Program-made: the position numbers and the translations under genes
Assembly: GCA_013398615.1 (NCBI GenBank)
Contig: VZSR01000055.1
Location: forward strand, 6,360,614 to 6,424,613
Source of the DNA: Brachypodius melanocephalos
Taxonomy: Eukaryota; Chordata; Aves; Passeriformes; Pycnonotidae
DNA: 64,000 nucleotides
Direction: 5' to 3'
The notes under the pieces: model-generated
Seen by the model: the letters and a program-made list of their open reading frames with translations, nothing else
Databases searched by the model: none
Told to the model about the DNA's origin: nothing
Shown: positions 26,501-38,968 of the stretch, piece after piece
How the letters are laid out: the number at the start of each line of letters is the position of its first letter
Numbering within the stretch: position 1 is the first letter of the stretch

Positions 26501-27879
26501 CCTGGGTGTGTGTTTGAAGTATGCTGTGCTGCTCTCTGGGCTGTTCATCAAGGCACACAGGATATCCAGGTGCCTGTGGGGGTGTCACCAAGGGTGTCCA
26601 CTGTCCCCTTTAAACCTTAAACCTGCTTTGAGCACCAGGGATGGACTTCTGAGCCAATCCACTCCCAAAGCCATCATATGAGCTCAGGAGCATCTCTAGC
26701 TCAAAAAACCCCCAAAACAGTGATCAAAATTGCTGTCAGTGGGAGGATTGGGAATTAATTCTACTCAATAGACATCCCAAAAGCTCTGCTTTGAGGACTT
26801 GCCTGGCATTCCTGCCAGGTTAGATGCCATGGTTCCACAAACTTGCTCTGAGGGAGCTGCCAAGAGGAACCCCTTGGCATATCCCAGGAAGTTTCCAAGG
26901 AGGGCCATGGCTTGGGGATGTGGCAGTCCTCCCAAATAATCAGCTGTGGGCCATCTGAAAGGATTCACATGGCAGCAGGGCCAGGAAATAACCTTTTCTC
27001 ATGGAGTGACACTTCCGGTCTGTGATGGTGGCCCTGCTGGAAGCAACCCTACAAGGTGGTGAGCTCTCAATGGGAATTTTCTTTCAGCTAGAACTTCCTG
27101 GGATATTAACACCCCCAGATGAGGCTGGGCATCTCCCCCCTCCTCTCTGGCAACTCCCTGGAGTGACTCAGGATGTGCAAATACTGACTCATCCCAACCT
27201 CCCAGGAGCACTGAACTTCCCACACGCTCCAAGACAGGGTGATGGGAGAAGGGCAAGGCTTCCTTGGGACTCCCCTGTGCCCTGAGGGAGAGCTGCAGAT
27301 GCATCAGCAAGCTGGGGCACTCAGGGCAGGCTGGGGCAGCCAAGGACCCCCTGGACAGGGATGTTCAGAGAGAAGGGGATCCTGTGTGGGAGCTGCTGCC
27401 CAGTATGGGAAAAATGGATTGGGAGCTGTCCTCCAGGACGTGCTGCTCAGGCTCAGGATTAGTTTAGGAAGAAGGATTTGAAGAGGTGAGGAAGAGGATC
27501 AGGAAATCCAGAGTTGGTGTCTTGGCAGCTGCAAAGGGTGGTGGCACTTGCAAAGTCAGCTGGGCTGAACAAATCCTGGGTTTCATCAGGATGTGATTAT
27601 TCCATGCAAGGATAAAAATTTCTGCAGCAAACGGCATCACTGAAAAAGCTGCCAAGCTCTCAGGTCTGTGAGCACCCACTGCAAATCCTGCTGGAAAACT
27701 GTGGAGGAACCTGGATCTGCTTGCCAGGGATGAGGTGGATGGTTGTCCTGGAGATCTGAAATTTAAATGGACATTCAGATCAGTAACTGGTCATCCTAAA
27801 AGAGCTGTTTCCTCATGCCATTGCACATTGTAGGGGACAAAGCCCCCTGAGCTGTTTTGTATGTGAGTCAGAGCACCAC

Positions 27880-28190
27880 ATTTGGAATTTCTCCTCCCTG
27901 AAATTGTCGAGTCTAACCCCTGGCCCTGCACAAACACCTCAAAATCCCACCCTGTGCATCCCTGGGAGCATTGTCAAACTTCTCCTGGAGCTCTGGCAGC
28001 CTTGGGGACCTGCCCATTCCCTGGGGAGCCTGGGCAGTGCCAGCACCCTCTGGGGAAAGAACCTATTCCTAAATCCAATCTTCCCCTGGCACAGCTCCAG
28101 CTGTTCCCTGGGGTCCTGTCAGACACCAGGGTCTTTTCCCTGCTGTTCCAAAGGGCAGGATGGAGCTGGGACAGATCTCCAGGTGACACC
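27880..28190 (-). repeat. CR1 fragment, different subfamily
   Basis: This longer antisense copy is recognised by 'cccctggccctgcacaaaca', 'aaagaacctattcctaaatc' and 'gttccctggggtcctgtcag'. Confidence 0.75.
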
Positions 28191-28770
28191 TGAGAAAGTG
28201 AGGGCTCTTGAGTGTTCTCCCTTCAGAGCAGAAGCAGGAGGGATGTGAGATGTGACATCCTGCCCATCGCTGGCCATTAAAGATTACAGCCCAGCCAGGC
28301 CAGAAGGATTGCAGGAGTCAATCCCATTTAAGCCTTTCTATTTAAAGGAATAAACTACCTAGGGAAAAAAGCAGCCTAAGATTAGAAACTCACAGGATTT
28401 CCTCAAATTCCAGCCATCAGCCCCAGATGCAGCCCGAGGGGGTGGTTTGTTATTCTCCCAGAGGATGAATCCTCACCCCAGCAAAGTTAAGTTTGGATTA
28501 TGCTGTGCAGCTCCATCACAGGCCCAAAAGCCAAGCTCAAAGCTGGTTTAGTGCTGCTCCCTCTCTGCCTAAACCATCTCCAGTATGCTTTGATTTAAAA
28601 TAGTTTTTTTAGGCAAGAGAGTTTTGGCTTTTTGCACAAGCAGGAGATGTTTCCTGCAAATTGCATATTGCTCAGGAGGATGCTCCTGTGCAGGAGAATC
28701 TTTCAGAAAATTTAATGCTAAGCAGGATGGAAAGCAGAAATAAGTGTTTTTCCTTCTTCTTGTTTTGGGT

Positions 28771-28985
28771 AGGAAAAGAACTCAAAGACCACCCAGTGCC
28801 ACCCCCTGCCATGGGCAGGGACACCTTCCACTATCTCAGGTGGCTCCAAGCCCCATCCAACCTGGCCTTGGGCACTGCCAGGGATCCAGGGGCAGCCACA
28901 GCTTCTCTGGGCACCCTGTGCCAGGGCCTCCCCACCCTCACAGGGAGGAAGTTCTTGCCAATATCTAATCTAGAATCTCTCCTCG
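28771..28985 (-). repeat. CR1 3' portion
   Basis: It contains 'ccatgggcagggacacctt' through 'gccaatatctaatctag'; the terminal repeat itself is degraded. Confidence 0.88.
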
Positions 28986-30029
28986 CAGCTTAAAATGACA
29001 CAAAGGATGTGGGCAAATGAGACAAAGTCACCCTATGCTTTGTGCCTCACCAGCCAGGAATTGGGAAGTCATTTGGGATCTGAGACCTGGCTCTGCTGCT
29101 TCTCCCTAAGCTGGGTGAAACTCCACCCTAACTTACCTTAAAGCAGGAAAATACAAAGCCTAAAGGGATCCCAAAGGAATGAGGGATCCCCTCTGCCCCA
29201 GCACCACAGCAGGATGGGAGCAGTTGCTTTTTCCAGGCCTAGCACGTGGGGCTGACTCATTCCTGGCAGGAATTTCCCTCTCACCCATCCGCTCCTGCCC
29301 CTCTCTCTGCCTGCAGATTTTCCCTCAACAGCACCAACGGCTGAGGGCAGCTTAAGATCAGCCAAGAGACCTTTCCTTAATCCCTGGCATTTCAGCAGCA
29401 GCTGTCCAAGAGGTCCCCACTCCCTCCCAGCTGTGTTTTGGGAAGGAGGAGAGGGGAATTCTGGAACACTGGGCAGAGCTGCCCCATCACGAGGGCGGGG
29501 AGACTGAGCATCAAAAGAGAGACATCTCATGTGCCAGTTGTCCCTGTGGTGGCCTTGAGCTGCAACCAGGGCTGGGCTGGGCACGTGAGGGAGCTCAGCC
29601 CTCCCAGGAAAGCTCAGATCAGCTGCATGTGCACAAACAGGTCCAGCAGGAGCCATCCAGGGATGACCACACAGCCAGGTAGCCCGTGATTCATGGGATA
29701 ACCATCTGCTGAAGCTGCAATCACTCCCTTGCCACCTCCAGTTCTCCTCCAGGCCAAGTGGCAAAGCCACAGGGGCAGAAGGTGCCTCTTGCCATGGCCA
29801 CCAAGCAGAGCCTGGTCCCACAGCCCACAGCAGCAGGAGCCAGCACGAGACCTTAACTCAGCTCCACCCCAGAGCAAGGGATCCAACCCTGCGGGATTTA
29901 GTAGGTTCAGGGTAGCCCTGGGGGCACACCTCGGTTTCTCAAGGTACACAACCTGGAATGAGATCTTGGAAAGCTGGAGGTGGAAGGAAAGAGTCCAGAG
30001 GAGGACCTGATTTTCGGGAAAATAACAGA

Positions 30030-30268
30030 GAATCACAGAATCAAAGCCTGGTTTGGGTTGAAAGGACTTTAAAGCTCATCCAGTTTCACTCTCTACCATG
30101 GGCAGGGACACCTTCCACTATCCCTGGTGGCTCAAAACCACATCCAGCCTGGCCTTGGACACTTCCATGGATCCAGGGACAGCCACAGCTTCTCTGGGCA
30201 TTCTGTGCCAGGGCCTCACCACCTTCACAGCCAAGAATCCCTTCCCAATATCCCATCTAAATCCACCT
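30030..30268 (-). repeat. CR1 3' portion, nearly complete terminus
   Basis: It opens with 'gaatcacagaatcaaagcct', has all the middle blocks, and ends at 'cccaatatcccatctaaatc'. It is one of the best-preserved antisense copies. Confidence 0.92.
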
Positions 30269-31757
30269 TTTTTTGGTTCATAACCTTGTCCTACAACTGC
30301 TTACCCCGACAGATGCAGCAGCCGGGGATATAGGAAGGGCAGAGATGTGCCCCCCTCTCCAGGTGTGCTTTTCCTTCACCAGTTATCCCAAACACACCAA
30401 GTCTCCCTCTTTTTTTCCCCCACTCTGGGCAGCCACAGCTTGGAGATCAGTGGAAAATGATTCCTTGAATGAGTGTGGCTGGATCAGCTGACTGGGCTGG
30501 CTGCAGCAGATCTCGTGGTCACACAGCTTGAAATGTGCAGCAGTGCCTGCCTAAGCCTTTCCGTTTATAGGAGGGAGAGGGGAGCTGGGAGTGCAGAAAT
30601 AAATCCTTTGGAAGCAGAAGGGGTTTGGAGACAGAACAGGACTCCCCAAGGGAAACAGTGAGGGTGCAGAGAGGGTGGGCAGCAAGCACTGATCAGACAT
30701 GGGATGGAGCTGATGGAGCATCACCAACTCCGTGCTTCTGCTGAGCCGAGGTCAGGGAAAGGCACAGAGCTCTGAGAACTGGGATGAGAGGGCTGGGGGC
30801 AGTGCTGAAGTGCTCACAGGAGTGTGAAACCTCCTACCTGCCTCCCTCTCTGCCCCTCTCCTGCAGCCTGCCTCATCTCCCTGACCCCTGGCCTCGCCAC
30901 AGGAGCAGAACTCCGGCTCCGGAATAAATCCCAGCTGTCTCCCAGCTCTTCCCTGGGCGAGCTGCCATGCCATGATAAAGCAGCTCCACCCTCCAAGGCA
31001 AGCCCCTGAGCTGCAGCTCCTTGGGAAGGCAGCCTGCTGATGGACTGTGTCAGGGAATAACAAATGCCTTGAATTCCCCCTTTGTCCAGCAGCTCCCGTG
31101 GCCTGAAGGAAGGCCAGCAGGAGGCTTCTGGAGCTGTGTGCACAGGCATTCAGATGCCTGGAAAATCACCCCAGCCAGGCTCTAAGAACCCTGACAGGCT
31201 CGAATTTCTCTCTCCTGGATAGATACAACGGTAAAACTTGGTACCCCACCTGGTTATCCCAATGCAAGGGGCTGTAAACAATCCCTCAGTTACTCTGCAG
31301 AGATTTTCCTCACTGCTGGCAATTGCAAAGTCAGGAGAGGAGGGCATCTGAGCAGGAACTGCTGCTGAGGTTTCATTTCCAATATCCATCCCCTGAACAT
31401 GAATGTTTTGTGTCACACCTGTAGGGGTTTTCCAGGTGGATCAGTGGGGTTTGCTGGCCTTGGCACCAGCACCACTGGGGCTGTCAGCTCTGATCATGCA
31501 CAGCTCAGGGCTCACCAGAGAACAGCCTTGGGCTCCATCCAGTTCAGATCCAGTTAATTAAAGGAAATAAAACACTTCCCTACAAGTCAAACGCCCTTTT
31601 CTGGGTTGTTTACTGGGGGGCTGCAGTTCTGGCCCAGAACTGAGAGGGAGACCTGAAGGGTATCACTGCAAGTTCCTCGTGTCTTGTAGGAAGCCAGCCC
31701 TTCCCATTTCCTGCTAAAGGGATTGCCTGCTGCTTGTGCATCCTGGCACAAGGCTCC

Positions 31758-31936
31758 CAGAATCAGAGAAGCTGTGGCTGCCCCTGGATCCCTGGAAATG
31801 TCCACAGCCAGGCTGGACAGGGCTTGGAGCAGCCTGGAAGGTGTCCTGCCTGTGGCAGGGGTTAGGAACGGATGAGCTTTAAGGTCCCTTGTGACCCAAA
31901 CCATTCTGTGCCATTATGATTGTATGATTTTATAGG
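31758..31936 (+). repeat. CR1 3' end
   Basis: It ends in 'ccattatgattgtatgattt', a slightly changed terminal repeat. Confidence 0.9.
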
Positions 31937-32327
31937 AGAGCTGCTCTAAGTCACTCCCATCCCTCCAGGCTTTCTGCCAAGATTCTCCTGCAGATCTCAT
32001 TTGTTCCTTGCCTCTCCCCTGTAGGCACACTGCATCCCCAGCCCAGCCTGGGAGGGATTTGGGCAGCCTGGGGAACCCTCTTCAGGGGAGGAGAGGATCC
32101 TGCAGCTCCCTCAAAGAGAAGGAGAAGGACTCCCTCTCTCTGCTCCCCGGCAGAACAGCATCTTTGAAACTGAAACTTGCAAAGACAGAAGGAATCTCCT
32201 GTCATGCTGCTCGGGCACCCATTGTGTTTATCTATACTGTCCTCATCTTATTTCTAGTGATAAATCTAATAAACCACAGTTGAAATTATATTTGGCAGAG
32301 TCTCAAATAAGTTAAGTTCCCCTTCCA

Positions 32328-32430
32328 GGCCTGGTTGGACGGGGCTTGGAGCAACCTGGGATAGTGGAAGGTGTCACTGCCATGGCAAGGAGTGGCAATG
32401 GGTGATCTTCAAGGTCCTTTCCAACCCAAA
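32328..32430 (+). repeat. CR1 3' end
   Basis: It runs from 'aggcctggttggacggggct' to 'cctttccaacccaaaac'. It supplies the first codons of a long spurious ORF at 32371-33066. Confidence 0.88.
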
Positions 32431-35400
32431 ACAAGGATAAACAACAAGCAAGCAAAAATGTCAGGGGTTTCTACATCCATTTTTGCTTCCTTTTTTCCCT
32501 CTTGGCCCCTGCTAGCCTTGTTACTCCTCTTGGCTCTGCTTTTCTCCTTCCAGCAGGGAGGACTGGCCTGGAAGAGCATCATTCCCAGGGCAAGTAGAAG
32601 GGGAGAGACCTCTCCCGGGCAGAGGGAGGCTCCCAGGACGCACTGCCGGGGCACATCCCGGGGCTGGGCGGTGCAGACAGAGCCTTCCCTGCTCCTCCTG
32701 CAGGGATTGGCAGCTGGGGAAGGCTGGAGCCAGCCCGGGATGGTGCCGGTGCTGGAGCCGGGCAGCGGGGGGAGCAGCGAGACCGGGGCACAGGACACGG
32801 GACGCGGAGCAGGAGGATGGAATGTCCCTGCTCGGGGCAGCGCCGGCTCCCCAGGCTCGGGACAGATTCCCTGGGGGAATCAGCCGGGGCTCTGCCAGGG
32901 CCCAGCACTGCAGAGGAGCTCGGGGGGTGGGTTTGGGGATGCATGGAGGGGATGTGGTGGAGCTGGGTGGGATTTCCCTGGGGAACACTCCAAAGGGGAG
33001 CAGTGCCAGGGCCACGGGGGAGTCTCTGCAGGGAAAGCTGTGCCCAGGGCTGGGAGCAGGGTCTAAATGAGTCCTGCAGCTCCCTAATTGGATCTGTGTG
33101 CTCCCAGCTCTCTGCAGCTCCCAATCCCAGCCAGCCCCTCTCTGTTCTTCACTATTTTTAAATCCATCTATTTCCGCTGGTCTCTCTGCTTTGGTGCAGC
33201 CTTTTCCACACTGACACTTCCACAGCCCAGAAATCCTAAATATTCTCATTCTCCCAAGTGTTTGAGCACCAGCTCCACTGGGGACCAGGGGAGCTCAGGG
33301 ACAGCAGTGCAGGGGCTGAGCTGTTTATTGTGGGTTTATGGCACTCTCTGAAGCATGGGAAAGTCGTGGCCACAGCCCCACAGAGCCAGAAGTGTATTCC
33401 CAGTGCAGGATTCAGGGCGTGGGATTAGAGCTGGGACTGGAGACAGAAACCCTGGGGGCAGCCAAGGCTGGAGGAGCTTTTTCACCCTGATCCCACCCTC
33501 AAGGACAGTGCTCCTGCTGCCCCAGGGATGCAGGGCTGGCACCAAGGCACACAGTTATCTGTTTAGCTGAAGCCAGAGCACTGGGATTTTCCAGCTAATG
33601 GGACAACACAGGTGATAAGGCCCTAAAGGACCTCTGGAATACACAGTGCCATGCACCCAGTGCTTCTCATGCCCGTAAGGATTTGTTTGCACTGACTCTA
33701 CATCAGCCCTGTGGTGCCCAAGATTCCTACAGGGCTTTTTGGGTGTCCCCCCTCATCCTGCCCCACCTTCCACTTCATACCTGCTTCCACAGGGTGACCA
33801 TGCCAGGGAAGTCAGGAAAGCTTCAGGCAGCGGTGAATTGCTGGATTCATGGCATGTGGTGAATCAGAGACAGAGCCCAGAGTGGATTCATTGCGCATCC
33901 CACAGCTGATGAACTTGCCTCCAGCAGATTCAATTACTCTATTAACTGGAATTAGGGAGAAAATCATAGTTAAATTGTTAATTCATCAAGACAGGCACCA
34001 TCACAGTCACTGAAGATATTTTTGGATGGGGGGGAGTGTCTTTGGAAAATGAAGACAATTCCACAATGCACAAATTGCAGTTTCTCCATTATTTTGTGTG
34101 TCCAGTGTGTCCAGCACACAGCTTTGTCATTGGAAACTACAGTGACCAGAACTGGGTATTCCATATCCAACAGAAACCCTTGGAAGTTCAGGATTTGAGT
34201 ATTTCCCTCCCACTAAACTGCAGCCATGACTCGCATCCTGAACTGTTCAAAACTCAGGGGCTGCCTTAAGTTCTTTGCTGCTGCTTCTCTGTGTTCAGGC
34301 AGGAAAGGAGTTTGAAATAATTCCCAACTGGATGGGGCTAAGCCAGATCCATACAGGAGAGGAGGAGGGCAGCTGTAAGAGGCTTTGATTCACATGTGTC
34401 TTTGAAACCACTGCATCTCCTGGATCCCAAACCAGGAGTGATCCCAGGGGGATTCAGGTCTTGACATCAGAGCCAACGGAGTCCCAAAGTGCAAATGATT
34501 TCTAAGACTGAATCCAAGCTGTTTGTGCATGGCTGGGAAACATCCAGCATCCCTCCTGAAGGAAATCAGGAGTGAAACAACGATCCTCATTCATCCAAAC
34601 CTCCCACCCCACCTCTCCCAAGCACCTCTGCCCCAGGCTGAACAAGAGACCTTCTGTACAAAGCCAAATTCAGCAGCTCTGATGCCTCCTCCAGTGTTGG
34701 GAACAGGCTGTCAGATCCAGGGACATGCAGGAGATGTTCAGTGTGCTGAATGCTGGGAGTGTGCAGGAGTTTGGAGAGTGCTGCCTGGAGGTGCAGAAGA
34801 CACAGCTCCTGCATGTCTTCCCACTATGGGAAGCAGTTTGGGCATCCACGTTGGAGAAGGGCATCAATCATGGTCTCACAGGCTACAAAAACACAAAGCA
34901 GAGCCTGTTCTTGCCTGAGGTTTGCAGCAGAGTAACCAGGAGCAGGGAGGAAGACAGGGATACAGAGGCTGCTCTGTAAATCCAGAGGACCCCTTGGCCA
35001 TGAGATCCATCTCTGCTGGATGAGACTGGAGCTGGGATAACCCCACACAGACCAGCTCCACATCCTGGGCTCCCAGCCCTCGGCAGATTGTCTGTGCAGA
35101 GAGGGAGAAGATGCCTCTGGGACTCCCTATCAAGTCCTCAGCATCCCTGTGGAGAAGGAAAGCAGCACAAACCAGCCTGGCTCTGATGCTGCCCCAAATT
35201 CACCTCCCATGCCTCAGTCTCCCCAACTTCAACAGAGAATAAGCAGCCTTGCCCAACTTTATAAAAGCCTGAGACATCTGCAGATGCAGTGCTGATGTGA
35301 TGAGTCAGATCTGCCTTGTGTGACTCAGCTGGCAGATCCCATCCAAGAGCCACAGAGCTTCCCTTGCCTCCAGGATCCATTTTTGCTGTTCTTACTGCCA

Positions 35401-36283
35401 AGTGCATGACCATTCCCAACACTAAACAGGCCTCTGAGTTTCTAAAGGCATTTGGGAAGACCAGGAAAAAGCCTTTCTAGCTTTATTCTGAAATGGGAAG
35501 CAGGGAAAAGTTCACTGGACGATCCATAGCTTTCCTCCCTGCAAGTTACAAAAGACAGAAAATGGAAAACAGAGAGTGGCTTTTGCTTCTAAAATTAACA
35601 TAACTCTCCCTGATGCAGGAATGTGGCTCTGCAATAGCAGGAGCTGTGGCAGCACAGGGATGTGACCCTGGAAAAGTCCTTAATGTGTGGATGCAGCCCA
35701 CTGGCAGCTGGAATAAAATGTGAGCAGCTCCTTCTGAAGCTCCCAGGAGCAGGCGTCGCTCTGCAAGAATGCAGCAGGGTTGCATCATGTGGGCTCCTTG
35801 AATCTTCCAGAAACCTGCCACTGCTTCCCTGCCAGAGTTTCATGGGGAAATCTCTACAGTAGCTGGGAAAAACACACTGCAATTTTCTGCTGGCATATTT
35901 GAAGAGGGCAGGAGTATTCAGGCTAAGTGGGGTTTCATGTGGGGACACAGGGGAGATGTCACTTTTTTCCTTAAGGGTCTCTGGCCTCAGAGATACATCC
36001 TGGAATATATCCTGGCCTCTTGCAGACACATCCTAAACTGCCACGTTATGGGTTAAGCCCCCTGACCCAATCTGGACCTATGGCAAGAAACATTTGCCTC
36101 TCAGGTGGGTGCATTTTGTCATCCCAAGCAAAGCTGCAGCAGCTCAGATCTGGACACAAACTGGTGTGGTCCCACCAGATCAGCATAACATCTCCAGGAT
36201 TGGGACAACCATGGTCCTGGGAAACTAGGGAAGGATGAAACCCTTTTTCCTGTTTGGTTTTACACTAAAGGAGAGATTTTAGA

Positions 36284-36508
36284 TTAGATATTGGAAAGGA
36301 ATTGTTCCCTGGGTGGGTGGGCAGGCCCTGGCACAGATTGCCCAGAGAAGCTGTGGCTGCTCCGGTATCCCTGGCAGTGTCCAAGCCCAGGTTGGACAGG
36401 GCTTGAAGCAATCTGGGGTAGTGGAAGGAGCCCCTGCCCATGGCAGGGGTGGGACTGGATGGGATTTAGTCTTACTTCCACCCCAAACCAGTCTGAGATC
36501 CTGTGATT
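36284..36508 (+). repeat. CR1 3' portion
   Basis: It starts at 'ttagatattggaaaggaatt' and has the full 3' end with 'ccccaaaccagtctgagatc'. Confidence 0.9.
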
Positions 36509-38643
36509 GCTGCTGTATCTCTCTGGGCAGCCTTCCTGCTGCCTCTGCAAGAGCAGAATAGACAAAGAGGCTGCCAGGCCCCTTCCAAGCATCCCTTTGC
36601 TTACACATCCTCAGCACTCTGCTGAGGAGCATTGCACTCACTGTTTGTTCCTGCTGGGCCACTGCCAGGGGTGAGCCCAGCCTGTCCTTCCTGGGATTCA
36701 TCCCTCCCTCCTCCTTCCCTGCCTTCCAACTGCTGCACCAACCCCCAAAGTCCCCAAGGCAGCAAAACCCCCAGCCCTGTCCTGCTCTCAGCCCCCTCCT
36801 TCCTCTGGCATCAACAGGGGCAGTTTTACGGTTTGGCTTGTTGGGAAGCTGATTCCCAGCAAGGAAAACACTCTTAGGGACAGCAGTAGGACTGGGGGAC
36901 AGGCAGTTGTGTGCCACACTCGCACACACAGCCCAGGCTGAGCCCATCCCACCCCCAGCCTGAGCAGTGGTGTGCTGGAAGGAGAAGATTGGCTGCCTGA
37001 GGATCCCTCTCCAAGCCAGGCTTGGCTTTAGGGGCGTTTCTGTTCCCTCAGCTGGCTCCGGAATAAACGGTTTCCTTTTACATTCCGGTCTCCTCGGGAG
37101 AGGCTGAGGGGGGAGCGTGTGGGGCTGAGCCTCCTCTCAGCTTCCACCAAATGGGAAAGGCAGGCAGAGCTCAGACCTTTCACATTCCCATATGCTCCTG
37201 GAAAATGCCAGGAAGAGACAAAGGAGAGCTCATTGCAGCAGAGTGAACTCAGCTTTTGATTAGAGAGGTGCACCATGACAGTTCCACTCTGAGCAGAGCA
37301 GATCAACCACCTAGGCCTTCTCTGCTTGTATTCTGTAATAATGGGTGAAAACCTGGAATTGGCACATTCTTTTCTGCCTGTTTCCAGTGAGAAATCTGAT
37401 GTTGCAGCATCTCAAAGCCCTGGTGCTCTCACATCCTGTCCTTGAGATGGCCCCAGCACCTGTGGGGCTGACGTGGCTGACAAACCAAGCACTTGCTTTT
37501 CCTTTTGGCTGCTTTTTGGGAGCATCCAGCCAGTCTCAGTCACTGTGAGGCAGAAGGAAGAGGGTTTAAGGTTGGAAAAGTTCTCTAGGAGCACTGAGCC
37601 TGGAAAGGACTTCCTGGGGTCCTCTTGGCTTGCCACAACCCCAAACCAGCGCTCTTGGATCAGTGTAGGAACAGCCCAGGATGCCACAGGTCCTCCCAAG
37701 GGATTGTAAGTCCCTCCTGCTATATCCACAAGGATTCCATCTCCTCCTGCCTCAGCCCAGCTCCCAGGCAAGTGTGGGATGCAGGGGCTTGCAATCCAAC
37801 CTGCCATCACCCATGCTGGCCCCCTGCTGAGGCCACAGAGATGTCATTCTTTCCACCCAAAAGCACCTGAGGAATTCTGCCCCCCTGCCTCGCTGTGTTG
37901 GCAGGAAACCCTGTGGATTTTGAACTTTTCTCTGGGAGTATTAAACAGGGATTACAAACTGGGATCAAGGGAATCTCTCTTTGCTGTGCCCTGTGGGAAA
38001 GATGCAGCTGCAGCCCTTGTAGCCTGTCCTCCCTGGTTTGTGCAGCACAACATACCTGGATGAAGGCACGGATGGGGAATTTGCTCCGTGGCAATCAGGT
38101 CTTTTCCTCTTCCTTTTCCTCCTCCACCACACCTGCTGAGGAAGCAAAAGGAGATCAGTGCTTTGCAGAGGATCCACAGAATTTGCCCCTTTAGGGCATG
38201 TAAATTCAGGAGCTGGCATGGCCCAGCAGGCTGGCACAGGGAGTTTGGCACTCACTGCTGCACTCCAGACAGGCCAGGGCAGGGATGGGATGCAGCCTTT
38301 CAGCTCCACTGCCAGTCTTTGTGTGCCGTCTGTTCACACAAAGCTGGGCCCTCCCAGCTCCAGCCAGGCCTGAGCTGGGCATGGCTGAGAGCCAGAGAGA
38401 GGAACAAGGGCTGGGATCCCACTCCAGAGCAGGGCACTGCTGCCAGCACAGCCACAGCTCCGGGATGCTTGGGGCTGCATGGATGAGCTCACAGTGCCAA
38501 AGGAGGGTGTGCAGGGAGGAAATTCAAGTGCTCATCCCAAACTTGTCCTTGAGCTGAGCCAGGAAGCAGAATTCCCCCAGAATCTTTGCATGTGGGGACC
38601 TGGAGGAGCAGGCAAGCCCTGACTAGTTTTAGAGCAGATAGGA

Positions 38644-38968
38644 ATCCAGGGAGAGCTCAGAGCCCTTTCCAATGCCTAAAGGGAGCTTGTGAAAAAGAGG
38701 GAGAGGGATTTTTTATAAGGGCAGAAAGTGACAGGACAAGGAGGAATGGCTTTCCACTGCCAGGGGGCAGGGTTAGATGGGATATTGGGAAGGAATTCTT
38801 CCCTGTGTGAGTGGTGACACCCTGGCTCAGGTTGCCCAGAGAAGCTGTGGGTGCCCCTGGATCCACAGAAATGCCCAAGGCCAGGCTGGACAGGGCTTGG
38901 AGCAGCCTGGGACAGTGGGAGGTGTCCCTGCCCATGGCAGGGGGTGGGACTGGGTGATTTTAAGGCTT
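38644..38968 (+). repeat. CR1 3' portion, one of the longest copies
   Basis: It spans from 'tccagggagagctcagagcc' to 'ggtgggactgggtgatttta', covering both the internal and 3' blocks that appear separately in other copies. Confidence 0.92.

Noticed and set aside
29138..29821. 227-codon minus-strand frame in the spacer
   Set aside because: It is Trp/Pro/Leu-rich without domain, promoter or splice context, and is probably chance.
36279..36947. 222-codon minus-strand frame
   Set aside because: Its 3' part is the reverse of a CR1 fragment (36284-36508), and the rest is unremarkable.
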